Notes under the pieces: model-generated
The model's database searches: none
What the model saw: only the letters and a program-made list of their open reading frames with translations
Told to the model about the DNA's origin: nothing
Position numbers and translations under genes: made by a program
Source of the DNA: Candidatus Zymogenus sp.
Lineage (GTDB): Bacteria; Desulfobacterota; Zymogenia; Zymogenales; Zymogenaceae
Reading direction: 5' to 3'
DNA: 9,757 nt
NCBI GenBank assembly: GCA_030613285.1
Contig: JAUWME010000048.1
Location: forward strand, 1 to 9,757
In this document: piece by piece, positions 1 to 6,770 of the stretch
How positions within the stretch are numbered: the first letter of the stretch is position 1
Layout of the letters: every line of letters begins with the position of its first letter

Positions 1-22
1 CATTTATCGAATTTGAAGAATT

Positions 23-51
23 ATAATATAGTCTCGCGACTCTCTTGTCAA
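23..51 (-). promoter_or_regulatory. Strong sigma70-type promoter pointing out of the left edge
   Basis: Read on the minus strand, a perfect TTGACA -35 (46-51) is followed after 17 bases by a TATTAT -10 (23-28). Transcription would start near position 16-17 and leave the window. The first three bases of the window are the complement of an ATG, so a gene could start right at the edge, but no ribosome site is visible before it. The spacer holds the dyad AGTC-TCGC-GACT (30-41), a possible operator. The driven gene is not in view. Confidence 0.6.
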
Positions 52-73
52 CAAAAAATTACCGAGATTCCCT

Positions 74-119
74 TAAAAAAAGTAAAGAGGTTTTGAGTGG
101 CCCCAATGCATTGCCTCAA
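74..119 (-). terminator. Possible weak terminator after the acyltransferase genes
   Basis: On the minus strand the inverted repeat TTGAG (115-119) and CTCAA (93-97) overlaps the stop codon of the acyltransferase gene. A T-rich run with seven consecutive T follows at about 74-80. The stem is short and the T-run is about 12 bases away from it, so termination here is uncertain. It sits between the acyltransferase genes and the next promoter, where a terminator would be expected. Confidence 0.25.
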
Positions 120-1066
120 GCATTTCCACCATCGGTCTCGCTGACGTACTTGTTGGCGTGCTTCCACCTTTTGTGAACCCACCACCATTCTTCTGGGTTT
201 TCCAAAATTATCTCTTCTATCTCTTCATTTATCTTTTTAAGAACATTATATACGTCTTTTTGTTCATCAAATGTCAACTGAGCCTTTAGTGGCTCTTTGA
301 TAATTATCGTGTGATCCATCCAGCCGTTACGTTTCATATATATGGGCAGCATTGTTGCACCGGTCTTGATGACCAACTCTGCGGGGCCTATAGGCATTGT
401 TGCCTTGACGCCAAAGAACTCAACGCCCATGGCCCTTCCGTGGGTGGACTGATCGAGGGCTACCCAGAGTATCTCACCGTTTGTTAGAGTTGACTGAGAT
501 TTTTCTGCTGCTGTCTTCCTTGGCTTGACGGGAATTACCCTCAATTTGACTCCATCCTGAAGTTTGCGAATACTTTTTTTCAGCATCTCATCCTTCGGCT
601 CCTTGTAGATGAAGGATATTGGGTAGCCTTTTAGAGATAGGGAGCAGAGAAGCAACATGAAGTTTCCAACATGGCTCCCGACGGCAAGGACACCCTTTCC
701 ACTTTCAATGGCTGCTGTGAGGTGTTCTTCCCCCTTGATGGGTATTTCCTTGGGGTTGGTAAATGGAGGTCTTATCAGGTGTCCGCATTCCATGAACATC
801 CTGATGATTTGTTTGATGCTTGCTTTAGAAATCCTTTTTAGCTCCTTTTCTGGATATGTATTACCGTAGACGAGCCGGAGGTTTTCCATAGATTGTCTTT
901 TCAGTGAGAAACCGAACATCCAGAGGAGCCATGCGGATACATTGATAACAAGTTTTACAAAGAAGGCAGGTATCTTAAAAAAGAGATATAGGGTAAATAT
1001 TGAAATCAAAGAGAGAAGGTATTTTAGTGGATTGAAACTGTCCCGTTTTTTTATTTCATTTTGCAT
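116..1066 (-). CDS. LpxL/HtrB-family lysophospholipid (lipid A type) acyltransferase, paralog 1
   Basis: The family moves an acyl chain from ACP or CoA onto a lipid or glycolipid at the inner membrane, as in late lipid A acylation. The 316-residue protein starts with a hydrophobic membrane-anchoring segment (about 14-53). It then has the active-site region GSHVGNF (His132), the DQ motif (205-206) followed by a VEFFG block, and the C-terminal WWWVHKRWK block (294-302), all family hallmarks. Length is normal. Oddity: the HX4(D/E) motif reads HVGNFM, with Met137 replacing the acidic residue. The chosen ATG is three codons inside an ORF that opens with TTG; the TTG has no ribosome site, while the ATG has a weak GGA nearby. 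It lies 105 bases downstream of a clear paralog, with no terminator between them, so they are probably cotranscribed. Acyl donor and acceptor cannot be told. Confidence 0.85.
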   Translation of the reverse strand: MQNEIKKRDSFNPLKYLLSLISIFTLYLFFKIPAFFVKLVINVSAWLLWMFGFSLKRQSMENLRLVYGNTYPEKELKRISKASIKQIIRMFMECGHLIRPPFTNPKEIPIKGEEHLTAAIESGKGVLAVGSHVGNFMLLLCSLSLKGYPISFIYKEPKDEMLKKSIRKLQDGVKLRVIPVKPRKTAAEKSQSTLTNGEILWVALDQSTHGRAMGVEFFGVKATMPIGPAELVIKTGATMLPIYMKRNGWMDHTIIIKEPLKAQLTFDEQKDVYNVLKKINEEIEEIILENPEEWWWVHKRWKHANKYVSETDGGNA

Positions 1067-1171
1067 GGCATCCAAACGTATAACACTAATTGTAGATGTA
1101 AGATGAAATCCAGTACTTCTGTTTTGGTGAGAGAATTGCTTGAACCGATAGATTTCAATAGGTCAGGGTTT

Positions 1172-2119
1172 CTACTGATATTTATGTGACTGTTTCCACC
1201 TGTTGTGAATCCACCACCACTCTCTGGGGTTATCCAAAATCATTTGTTCAATAACTCCGTTGATGATTTTAAGGCCTGCGTAAATGTCCTCTTCTTTGTT
1301 TCCGGTTTTTTCAAGGAGAAATGGTTTTTTGATGATGATCTTGTGCTTTAGCCAACCGATACGTTTTATTGTCATGGGTAATATTTCAGCGCCGCTCCAG
1401 AGGGCGAGGACGGCGGGGCCTTGTGCCGTGGCGGCCTTTGTACCAAAAAATTCCACGCCAATGCTCCCCTCCCTTACATTCTGGTCGGTGGCTAACCACA
1501 ATATTTCCTTATTCTTCAATGTTTTGAGAGAGCGCTTTGTGGCGACACTCCTTGGCTTTACCGGAATTGGATTGAGATTGAGTTCTTTCATCAGCTTCCA
1601 GAAATGGTCTGAAAAACCTTTATCACTTGGCTCTTTAAACACGAAGGATAGGGGATATCCCTTCAGCGTCAAGGTGGCTAACATAAGGAGAAAATTCCCG
1701 GTGTGGCTCCCCAGGGCCAATACTCCATTACCCTTTTTCAGCGCCTCGTCAATGTATTGTTCACCCTCAATTATAACGTCATTTACAATCTTCTTGTGAT
1801 TTCTAACTATCAGTGGGCCTTCCATGAAAGTTTTCAGGACATTTGTCATGCTGTCTTTTGCGATTGACTTCAGCTCTTTGTCAGTGAGAGTGTTTTTATA
1901 TGCAATGCGGAGGTTTTTCATGGCCAGCTTTCGTAATTTGTAACCGAAAGTCCAGAACAAAACCCCAGACATTTCCGAGAGTATCCTTACAACAGGTGGC
2001 GGAAGCATCATCATTAATTGGAATATCGGTTTTGCAGGCCATGAGTAAAATGCTCTTAGTTTAGCTTTGACCTTTCTCTTAAAACGATAGTTTCTTTCTG
2101 CCCGTTCTTTCTTTGTCAT
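1172..2119 (-). CDS. LpxL/HtrB-family lysophospholipid (lipid A type) acyltransferase, paralog 2
   Basis: This 315-residue paralog of the downstream gene belongs to the same lipid A acyltransferase family. It has a basic N-terminus (1-25), a hydrophobic segment (about 30-60), GSHTGNF (His139), a DQN motif (212-214) with a following VEFFG block, and WWWIHNRWK (301-309). Over the block from the first Gly before the catalytic His to KEP (residues 130-164 here), 24 of 35 positions match the neighbour, so an old tandem duplication is likely. As in the neighbour, the acid of HX4(D/E) is missing; Leu144 stands there. The start is ATG; I see no convincing ribosome site, only an A-rich AAAAAGAAC. Upstream on the same strand, 201 bases away, is an adenylate-forming ligase that could supply activated acyl groups (inference). 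Its lipid acceptor is unknown. Confidence 0.85.
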   Translation of the reverse strand: MTKKERAERNYRFKRKVKAKLRAFYSWPAKPIFQLMMMLPPPVVRILSEMSGVLFWTFGYKLRKLAMKNLRIAYKNTLTDKELKSIAKDSMTNVLKTFMEGPLIVRNHKKIVNDVIIEGEQYIDEALKKGNGVLALGSHTGNFLLMLATLTLKGYPLSFVFKEPSDKGFSDHFWKLMKELNLNPIPVKPRSVATKRSLKTLKNKEILWLATDQNVREGSIGVEFFGTKAATAQGPAVLALWSGAEILPMTIKRIGWLKHKIIIKKPFLLEKTGNKEEDIYAGLKIINGVIEQMILDNPREWWWIHNRWKQSHKYQ

Positions 2120-2218
2120 GTTCTTTTTCTATTTAGCCTATAAAGGTTGGGGTGGGGCTTTTGCTTTACTTTCACTTAAAACGTATGAACGTTCTTAACG
2201 AAACATTTAGTATTTTAT

Positions 2219-2247
2219 ATTGTACACTTATTTGGGTGATACTTAAA
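2219..2247 (-). promoter_or_regulatory. Candidate promoter for the acyltransferase pair
   Basis: In the 201-bp gap between the ligase and acyltransferase genes, the minus strand reads TTTAAG (2242-2247), 17 bases, TACAAT (2219-2224). The -10 is good and the -35 poor. Downstream of it, GAACGTTC (2187-2194) is a perfect 8-bp palindrome near the expected transcription start. Upstream, a CCAA-N5-TTGG stem (2278-2290) followed on the minus strand by a T-run (2268-2273) could weakly terminate the ligase transcript. Readthrough from the ligase gene remains possible. Confidence 0.3.
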
Positions 2248-2320
2248 GGAAAAATGTCAGACGGACTAAAAAATCATCCAACATTCTTGGGGTGGTTCAC
2301 ATACTTACTTTGAATAATTA

Positions 2321-3838
2321 CTAAAACAATTCAACTAAGGCTTTTTTATCCACCTTGCCGGGCCCCACAAGGGGAATGGCCTCAATGAATTTCACCATTT
2401 TGGGTACCTTATAATCCGCAGTCCTTTCCCGACAGTATTTAATAATTTCCTTATCAGTTATATCAGATTCCTGCCTCTTTACGATGATTGCCGCCAACAC
2501 CTCGCCCCGTTTTTCGTCCCTAATGCCCAAGACTGCGGTCTCCATTACATTTTTGTGGCCGAGGATAAGGTTTTCCACATCTGCGGGAAATACGTTGAGT
2601 CCCCCCGTTATGATTATTTCGCTGGAGCGACCGAGGTGATAGACAAAACCATCCTCGTCAATCCTTCCCAGATCGCCTGTATGGAACCAACCGTCCCTGA
2701 TATATCTTGCCGTCTCTTCCGGTTGTTTGTAGTAACCCTTCATAACTTGGGGCCCAGAAACCACAATCTCTCCCAACCCGCCCCGTTTGACCTCGTTTCC
2801 ATCGTCATCGACAAATTTCATCTTGACGCCGCCAACAACTTTACCAATGGAACCCATCTTTTCATCCGCATACTTGAGGGGGAGAAGTGTCAACAAGGGG
2901 GAGGTCTCGGTAAGGCCGTATCCCTGAATCACCTTGAGGTGGGGGATTCTCCTCCGATATTCTTCCATAAGCTTTTTCGGGACGCTCATCCCCATCATTG
3001 CCACATACTTTAGAGACGATAGATCGTATTTCTCCAGTTTCGGGTCGGCAAGCATCATCTGCATTATTGGAGGCACACTATTGAAAAGTTCCACCTTCTC
3101 TCTCTCAACCGTCTTCCAGACTGTGTCGGGACGCCAGCTTTCGAAAATAACGAGACTGTTTCCGCGCTTGAGTTGATTGTTTACCATAATCGGGCCGGTG
3201 ATGTGGCTCATGGGGAGGATAACCGCCATGATGGTATCCTCAGTGGTGTATTCCGGGATTATTTCCAACATCGTCTCTGGGAAGAGGTCCAGATGCCTGT
3301 ATTGGAGGATGACCCCCTTTGGCTTTCCCGTGCTTCCGGACGTATAGAGATAAAGCGCCTCGTCCTCCTCATATAACTCTACGTCGGGTTCTTTGGGGTC
3401 TCCGCCAGTCAAAAATTGTTCATAATCAAGGTCGGGGGATTTGTCCCCTTCGCCGATGATTACGATTTTATCAATAGCTGGATATTCATCCCCAACATCC
3501 TTGATCGTTTTTGCCATGTCAACCGTGGTGAAAATCATTTTGGCATCAGAATCGAGGATGATGTTTCTTAACTCATCACCGTATGTGCGAAAATCGATGG
3601 GGACACAAATGACCCCGATTGAAGCCGCACCAAGATATATTTCCACAAATTCCGGGGTGTTTGGGAGATAGATAAATATCTTGTCCCCCTTTTTAATGCC
3701 CAAAGCGCTGATTTGTGAGGAAATTCTAAAGGCCCTCTCCTTGATATCTTTGAAGGTGATTTTTCTATCACCAAAGATCAAAGCCGATTTGTTGGGGAGC
3801 CTATCTGCTGTTAAGCAAAGTTCTTTTCTGATGTTCAA
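2321..3838 (-). CDS. Class I adenylate-forming enzyme (acyl/aryl-CoA or acyl-ACP ligase type)
   Basis: Enzymes of this family activate a carboxylic acid with ATP to an acyl-adenylate and pass it to CoA or a carrier protein. All core motifs are present in the 505 residues: the P-loop YTSGSTGKPKG (165-175), YGLTETSP (307-314), the TGD of the hinge region (387-389), the GRSSEIIITGGLNVFP block (403-418) and the C-terminal catalytic lysine in GPGKVDKK (Lys495). The N-terminus matches the family start (an early LPNKSAL, then TFKDI). The start codon is TTG, supported by TAGGAG six bases upstream. There is no signal peptide, so it is cytoplasmic. It lies between padR and two acyltransferases on one strand, suggesting it feeds acyl groups to them (inference). 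Substrate cannot be read: it could be a fatty, aryl or branched acid. Confidence 0.9.
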   Translation of the reverse strand: MNIRKELCLTADRLPNKSALIFGDRKITFKDIKERAFRISSQISALGIKKGDKIFIYLPNTPEFVEIYLGAASIGVICVPIDFRTYGDELRNIILDSDAKMIFTTVDMAKTIKDVGDEYPAIDKIVIIGEGDKSPDLDYEQFLTGGDPKEPDVELYEEDEALYLYTSGSTGKPKGVILQYRHLDLFPETMLEIIPEYTTEDTIMAVILPMSHITGPIMVNNQLKRGNSLVIFESWRPDTVWKTVEREKVELFNSVPPIMQMMLADPKLEKYDLSSLKYVAMMGMSVPKKLMEEYRRRIPHLKVIQGYGLTETSPLLTLLPLKYADEKMGSIGKVVGGVKMKFVDDDGNEVKRGGLGEIVVSGPQVMKGYYKQPEETARYIRDGWFHTGDLGRIDEDGFVYHLGRSSEIIITGGLNVFPADVENLILGHKNVMETAVLGIRDEKRGEVLAAIIVKRQESDITDKEIIKYCRERTADYKVPKMVKFIEAIPLVGPGKVDKKALVELF

Positions 3839-3850
3839 ATCTGTCTCCTA

Positions 3851-3863
3851 AGTAATGTTTACT
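3851..3863. promoter_or_regulatory. Short palindrome just upstream of the ligase ribosome site
   Basis: AGTAA-TGT-TTACT is a perfect 5-bp inverted repeat three bases apart. It lies immediately upstream of the Shine-Dalgarno TAGGAG of the ligase gene. It could be an operator or a weak stem in the leader. The sequence differs from the palindrome in the padR promoter. Confidence 0.35.
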
Positions 3864-4061
3864 ATTAAAGATTTACTATCAAGGGAATAAAATACTAATA
3901 TACCTTATATTTCTATAAATTTCCACAAAATAATTCTCTTTCAGAGTTTTTTTCGGTTTTTTTTTAGGCGAACAAAGACCAATGTTGGCGCTGTTAAATA
4001 GGAAAAGCGAGAAAGTTATATGCTTGAATATTGCAACTGGAGCAACTTGTCATTTTAAAGA

Positions 4062-4085
4062 CTTGCCGAAATAAAGAGCGGCAAG
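4062..4085. other. Hairpin with 7-bp stem in the padR-ligase gap
   Basis: CTTGCCG (4062-4068) and CGGCAAG (4079-4085) form a perfect 7-bp stem with a 10-base loop. On the minus strand it is followed by TCTTTAAAAT, a poor T-run, so it is at best a weak terminator. It could also be part of a structured leader of the ligase transcript. Confidence 0.4.
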
Positions 4086-4120
4086 CTGGTGTAAAGTAAA
4101 ACGAAAATAAAATGCCACCC

Positions 4121-4140
4121 GCCTTTTAAAAAAGAAAGGC
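4121..4140 (-). terminator. Possible terminator or attenuator downstream of padR
   Basis: GCCTTT (4135-4140 read on the minus strand) pairs with AAAGGC (4121-4126) around an 8-base T-rich loop, about 165 bases after the padR stop. On the minus strand GGGTGGCATTTTATTTTC follows, so the T-tract is displaced by about eight bases. It may end the padR transcript partially. Confidence 0.35.
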
Positions 4141-4302
4141 TTCAATCTCATAAATGATAGGCTCTCGGATTGAATAGTGATTTTTTACCGTCATTTTAAG
4201 TGCAGAAAGAAATCCCACGTCATACATAGCCCAAATCATTCGTAGATTCGTAGTAATATATCAGTTGTGGAAACATTACATTCACTTTCAGACAAAAATC
4301 AT

Positions 4303-4821
4303 CTACCCTTTTAGAGAATTGATCACGTCTTTTAAAAACTCCAGCTCTGCCTCGGCAAGTCTCCTATTGTGAGAAAAGATAACCGCCTCCCTGCTATTAG
4401 CCTCTTTTACCTTTGCCTCTTTTTCCGATAGCTTAAGGATATAGATAAGTTTTCTCAATTCCTTGGATCTATTCGTTAAATTCTCGATGGCTTCATCGTT
4501 TTCCAAAAGATCAATGAAGTAGAGGGAAATATCAATGTTAAGCAGTGGCCTCTTGTTGTTAGTCATGTTTTCGGTGAGGAGCTTCTTAAACTCGGTTCTT
4601 CCCTTGTATGTCAGGGAATAAAGATTTTTCTGGGGTCTTTTGGAGTCGGTAACGGATGTGTGGGTTACATAACCATCCTTTTCCAGCTTGTTTAGGGTGT
4701 AATAGATTGAAGTATTATCGACATTGATGAGATTTATAAGCTCCTTCTCGATAACCTTGCGAAGTTTGTATCCGTGGTTGTCTCCCCGCATGAGAAGTCC
4801 CATAATAACAATTTTAAGCAT
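4303..4821 (-). CDS. PadR-family transcriptional regulator
   Basis: PadR regulators are dimeric winged-helix DNA-binding proteins, mostly repressors, often responding to phenolic or other small ligands or controlling neighbouring genes. The 172-residue protein has the PadR winged helix at about 1-82: IMGLLMRGDNHGYKL (6-20), the recognition region TSIYYTLNKLEKDGYV (37-52) and the wing ending in YSLTYKGR (68-75). The C-terminal half (about 95-170) is charged and helical, as expected for the dimerisation arm. The ATG has GGAG five bases upstream. It is divergent from the exported CsgG/FG-GAP gene and lies upstream of the ligase on the same strand, so it may control either or both. A palindrome inside its own promoter suggests autoregulation. 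Its ligand is unknown. Confidence 0.9.
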   Translation of the reverse strand: MLKIVIMGLLMRGDNHGYKLRKVIEKELINLINVDNTSIYYTLNKLEKDGYVTHTSVTDSKRPQKNLYSLTYKGRTEFKKLLTENMTNNKRPLLNIDISLYFIDLLENDEAIENLTNRSKELRKLIYILKLSEKEAKVKEANSREAVIFSHNRRLAEAELEFLKDVINSLKG

Positions 4822-4885
4822 TTTTACTCCAAAAATTAAATACGGTGGATTATGGTAAATTGTATTCTAATATATTTTTCCTATT

Positions 4886-4914
4886 TAATAACACAACTAT
4901 TCAGTTGCTGTCAA
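4886..4914 (-). promoter_or_regulatory. padR promoter
   Basis: The minus strand has a perfect TTGACA -35 (4909-4914), a 17-base spacer and TTATTA as -10 (4886-4891); TATTAA with an 18-base spacer is an equivalent reading. The start would be near 4880, giving a leader of about 58 bases before the padR ATG. A second TTGACA lies 39 bases upstream (4948-4953) within a repeated CTGTCAAT, but it has no good -10. Confidence 0.55.
4894..4907. promoter_or_regulatory. Operator-like palindrome in the padR promoter spacer
   Basis: CAACT-ATTC-AGTTG is a perfect 5-bp inverted repeat lying wholly between the -35 and -10 of the padR promoter, where a bound repressor would block RNA polymerase. The same 14 bases with one change occur at 8119-8134, upstream of the zinc-ribbon gene. 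Assignment to PadR is inference from location. Confidence 0.45.
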
Positions 4915-4969
4915 TCTATTTTTTCTGAACTCTCAAATAATCCAAACTGTCAATTTGTAATTTTATTTC

Positions 4970-4998
4970 TTGACTTTAAACAAAATCAATGATACATT
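4970..4998 (+). promoter_or_regulatory. Promoter of the CsgG/FG-GAP gene
   Basis: TTGACT (4970-4975), 17 bases, TACATT (4993-4998) is a good sigma70-type match. The expected start near 5005 gives a leader of about 26 bases before the ATG at 5031. It also shows that the in-frame ATG at 4989 lies upstream of the message and is not the start. Confidence 0.55.
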
Positions 4999-5030
4999 CT
5001 ATAAATTGTAAATTGGTTTTGAGGATTACC

Positions 5031-6674
5031 ATGAATAAAATTAGCAAGAAAATGAAAATTGTTAGCTTCAAAGGGATTAAGTATCTTTCCCTAACAGCTT
5101 TGATTGTTCTATTTGCCCTCTCCCTTGTGAGCATGAGTGCAGATGCAGAGAAGAAGAGAGTTGCCATTGTGCCCTTCCAGATAAATAGTCCTGAAAATCT
5201 GGATTATCTGAAAGGATCAGTCTTCAGTATGCTTGCATCGAGGCTCTCTGTCGATGAGACCATCACTGTAATCGATAGAAATAAGGTTGAAAAAGCCCTG
5301 GGCAAAGATGGAGGCGCATCCCTTACTTCAGACAGTGCCATTAAGTTGGGCAAAAGACTCGGCGCAGATTATATCGTAGTTGGCGTATTAACAAAACTCG
5401 GTGAGACATTCTCTCTTGACGCAAAAATGTACGACGTGAAAAAAAGCGAGAAATCCACTGCAGTCTTTGCCCAAGGAAGCGGTATGGATGCGCTCATCCC
5501 AAAGGTTAATGAATTTGCCAGAAACATGAACTTCAAAATTTTGGGATATGTCCCCGCCGAAGGCGTAGCAGGATATAAAGGACTTCAAGCAGAAAACCCA
5601 AATTTTATCTTCTCCACCAGAGACCTCATGTCAAAAACAGACTTCAGAAAAAGCCCGTTTTGGAAAATGCAAATAAAAGGCGTAGATGTCGGGGATATCG
5701 ATGGGGATGAAATGAATGAAACGGTGGTGATTGACAATAACGACCTCTGGGTTTATAAACGGGGTAAACAAGAATTTGAACTGCTTACTAAATTTTCGGG
5801 TCGACCAATAAACAATTTCCTAACCGTCGATATTATCGACCTCAACAACAATGGAATAGATGAGATTTTTATATCCAACGTGAACAAGGGGCGATTAAGC
5901 TCCATCGTTTTAGAATACGACCCCGAAAAGAAAAAACTTGTTCGTATCAAAAAAAATATTCCCTTCTTCTTCAGAGTTTTTACACTTCCAAAGAGAAAAC
6001 CAGTACTGCTTGCACAAAAGATGGGAATGGATAGTTCGTTTTTCGGACCAATTCTAAAAATGGAATATAAAAAAGGAGAGTACGTAGCAGAGATGGCCCT
6101 CGATTTCCCAAAAGGAACTAATATCTTCGGGATAACTCTCCCCGTCGACATAGACTATGACGGACGACCGGAAATCGTGAAAATCAACGAACATAATCAT
6201 CTGACAATCGAAAACCTTGATGGTAAAAGAGAGTGGATAACTAAAGAGTATTGGGGAGGAACCCTAAACTATTTTAATACTAGAGTAAAAGAAGAAAAAA
6301 TGGAAAAGGGCAAGGACACTTCAGGTATGGTAAATGCCGAAGTCTATATCCAACCAAGACTCTTTGTTACTGACCTCAACCACGATGGTTCATTTGAGGT
6401 GTTGATAAACAAAAATATCTCAAAAACTATGAATCTCGCTCCCAAGTTCAGAATGTATGAAACAAGTGAGATTTTCAACCTCTCCTGGGACGGAATAAAT
6501 CTGTCAGAAAACTGGCAGTCACGCACAATAGACGGATACATTGCTGACTATCAACTCAAAGATGTAGACTCCGACGGCATCGACGAGCTGATTATCGCTG
6601 TGGTATTTTCATTTGAAATGACTAAACTCATCCCAGCAAGCAGTGGTGTCCTAATATATGAACTGAGCTTCTAA
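5031..6674 (+). CDS. Exported protein with CsgG/TolB/FlgO-like N-domain and FG-GAP/VCBS repeats
   Basis: I do not recognise a named gene. The 547-residue protein has a Sec signal peptide: basic N-region, hydrophobic core at about 18-34 and a likely cut after ADA (37-39). No lipobox Cys is present. Residues 41-171 resemble the CsgG/TolB-N/FlgO fold seen in secretion- or surface-associated proteins, with KKRVAIVPF, a DETITVIDRNKVEKAL stretch and the LGADYIVVGVL strand. Five Ca-binding-type loops follow: DIDGDEMNE (222-230), DLNNNGIDE (270-278), DIDYDGRPE (373-381), DLNHDGSFE (448-456) and DVDSDGIDE (511-519). They are typical of FG-GAP/VCBS beta-propeller blades. The ATG has GAGG seven bases upstream. 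It probably acts in the periplasm or at the outer membrane, possibly binding a protein or glycan. padR is divergent from it, and its stop codon touches a tRNA gene. Confidence 0.8.
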   Translation: MNKISKKMKIVSFKGIKYLSLTALIVLFALSLVSMSADAEKKRVAIVPFQINSPENLDYLKGSVFSMLASRLSVDETITVIDRNKVEKALGKDGGASLTSDSAIKLGKRLGADYIVVGVLTKLGETFSLDAKMYDVKKSEKSTAVFAQGSGMDALIPKVNEFARNMNFKILGYVPAEGVAGYKGLQAENPNFIFSTRDLMSKTDFRKSPFWKMQIKGVDVGDIDGDEMNETVVIDNNDLWVYKRGKQEFELLTKFSGRPINNFLTVDIIDLNNNGIDEIFISNVNKGRLSSIVLEYDPEKKKLVRIKKNIPFFFRVFTLPKRKPVLLAQKMGMDSSFFGPILKMEYKKGEYVAEMALDFPKGTNIFGITLPVDIDYDGRPEIVKINEHNHLTIENLDGKREWITKEYWGGTLNYFNTRVKEEKMEKGKDTSGMVNAEVYIQPRLFVTDLNHDGSFEVLINKNISKTMNLAPKFRMYETSEIFNLSWDGINLSENWQSRTIDGYIADYQLKDVDSDGIDELIIAVVFSFEMTKLIPASSGVLIYELSF

Positions 6675-6751
6675 GGCGGTGTAGCTCAGATGGTTAGAGC
6701 ATGCGGCTCATATCCGCAGTGTCCGGGGTTCAATTCCCTGCACCGCCACCA
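6675..6751 (+). tRNA. tRNA-Met (CAU anticodon, elongator type)
   Basis: A full cloverleaf is visible in 77 bases. The acceptor stem GGCGGTG/CACCGCC is perfect. The D arm is GCTC/GAGC, the anticodon stem TGCGG/CCGCA has loop CTCATAT (anticodon CAT at 6710-6712), and the T arm is CGGGG/CCCTG with one G-U. The discriminator is A and CCA is encoded (6749-6751). The paired first base pair rules out the initiator. CAU can also be tRNA-Ile with lysidine; the GTAGCTCAG/GGTTAGAGCA body favours elongator Met but does not settle it. Its first base directly follows the TAA of the FG-GAP gene, and I see no promoter just upstream, so it may be cut from a shared transcript. Confidence 0.93.
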
Positions 6752-6770
6752 AAACCCCCCATCGTATATT

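Larger units (their letters stand above)
3839..4302 (-). other. 464-bp intergenic region with hairpins and palindromes, no gene seen
   Basis: This AT-rich gap separates padR from the ligase gene. I see no convincing coding frame. It holds two clear hairpins (4062-4085 and 4121-4140), a short palindrome next to the ligase start (3851-3863), T-runs near 3947-3965, and a ten-base piece ATTGAATAGT (4169-4178) that matches the padR operator-like motif. On the minus strand TGGAAA, 17 bases, TATATT (about 3897-3925) is a possible ligase promoter with a poor -35. TTGATA closer to the gene is another option, but its -10 is poor. Confidence 0.5.

Noticed and set aside
1284..1799. Plus-strand open frame of 171 codons
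   Set aside because: It lies wholly opposite the acyltransferase gene, whose family motifs are clear; its translation shows no recognisable domain.
2555..3013. Plus-strand open frame of 152 codons
   Set aside because: It is antisense to the conserved core of the adenylate-forming ligase and has no domain signal.
3941..3957. Plus-strand terminator CTCT-TTC-AGAG with T-run
   Set aside because: The stem has only four pairs and no plus-strand gene precedes it.
4989..5030. Earlier in-frame ATG for the CsgG/FG-GAP gene
   Set aside because: It overlaps the likely promoter, has no ribosome site and would place 14 residues before the signal peptide; the ATG at 5031 has GAGG.
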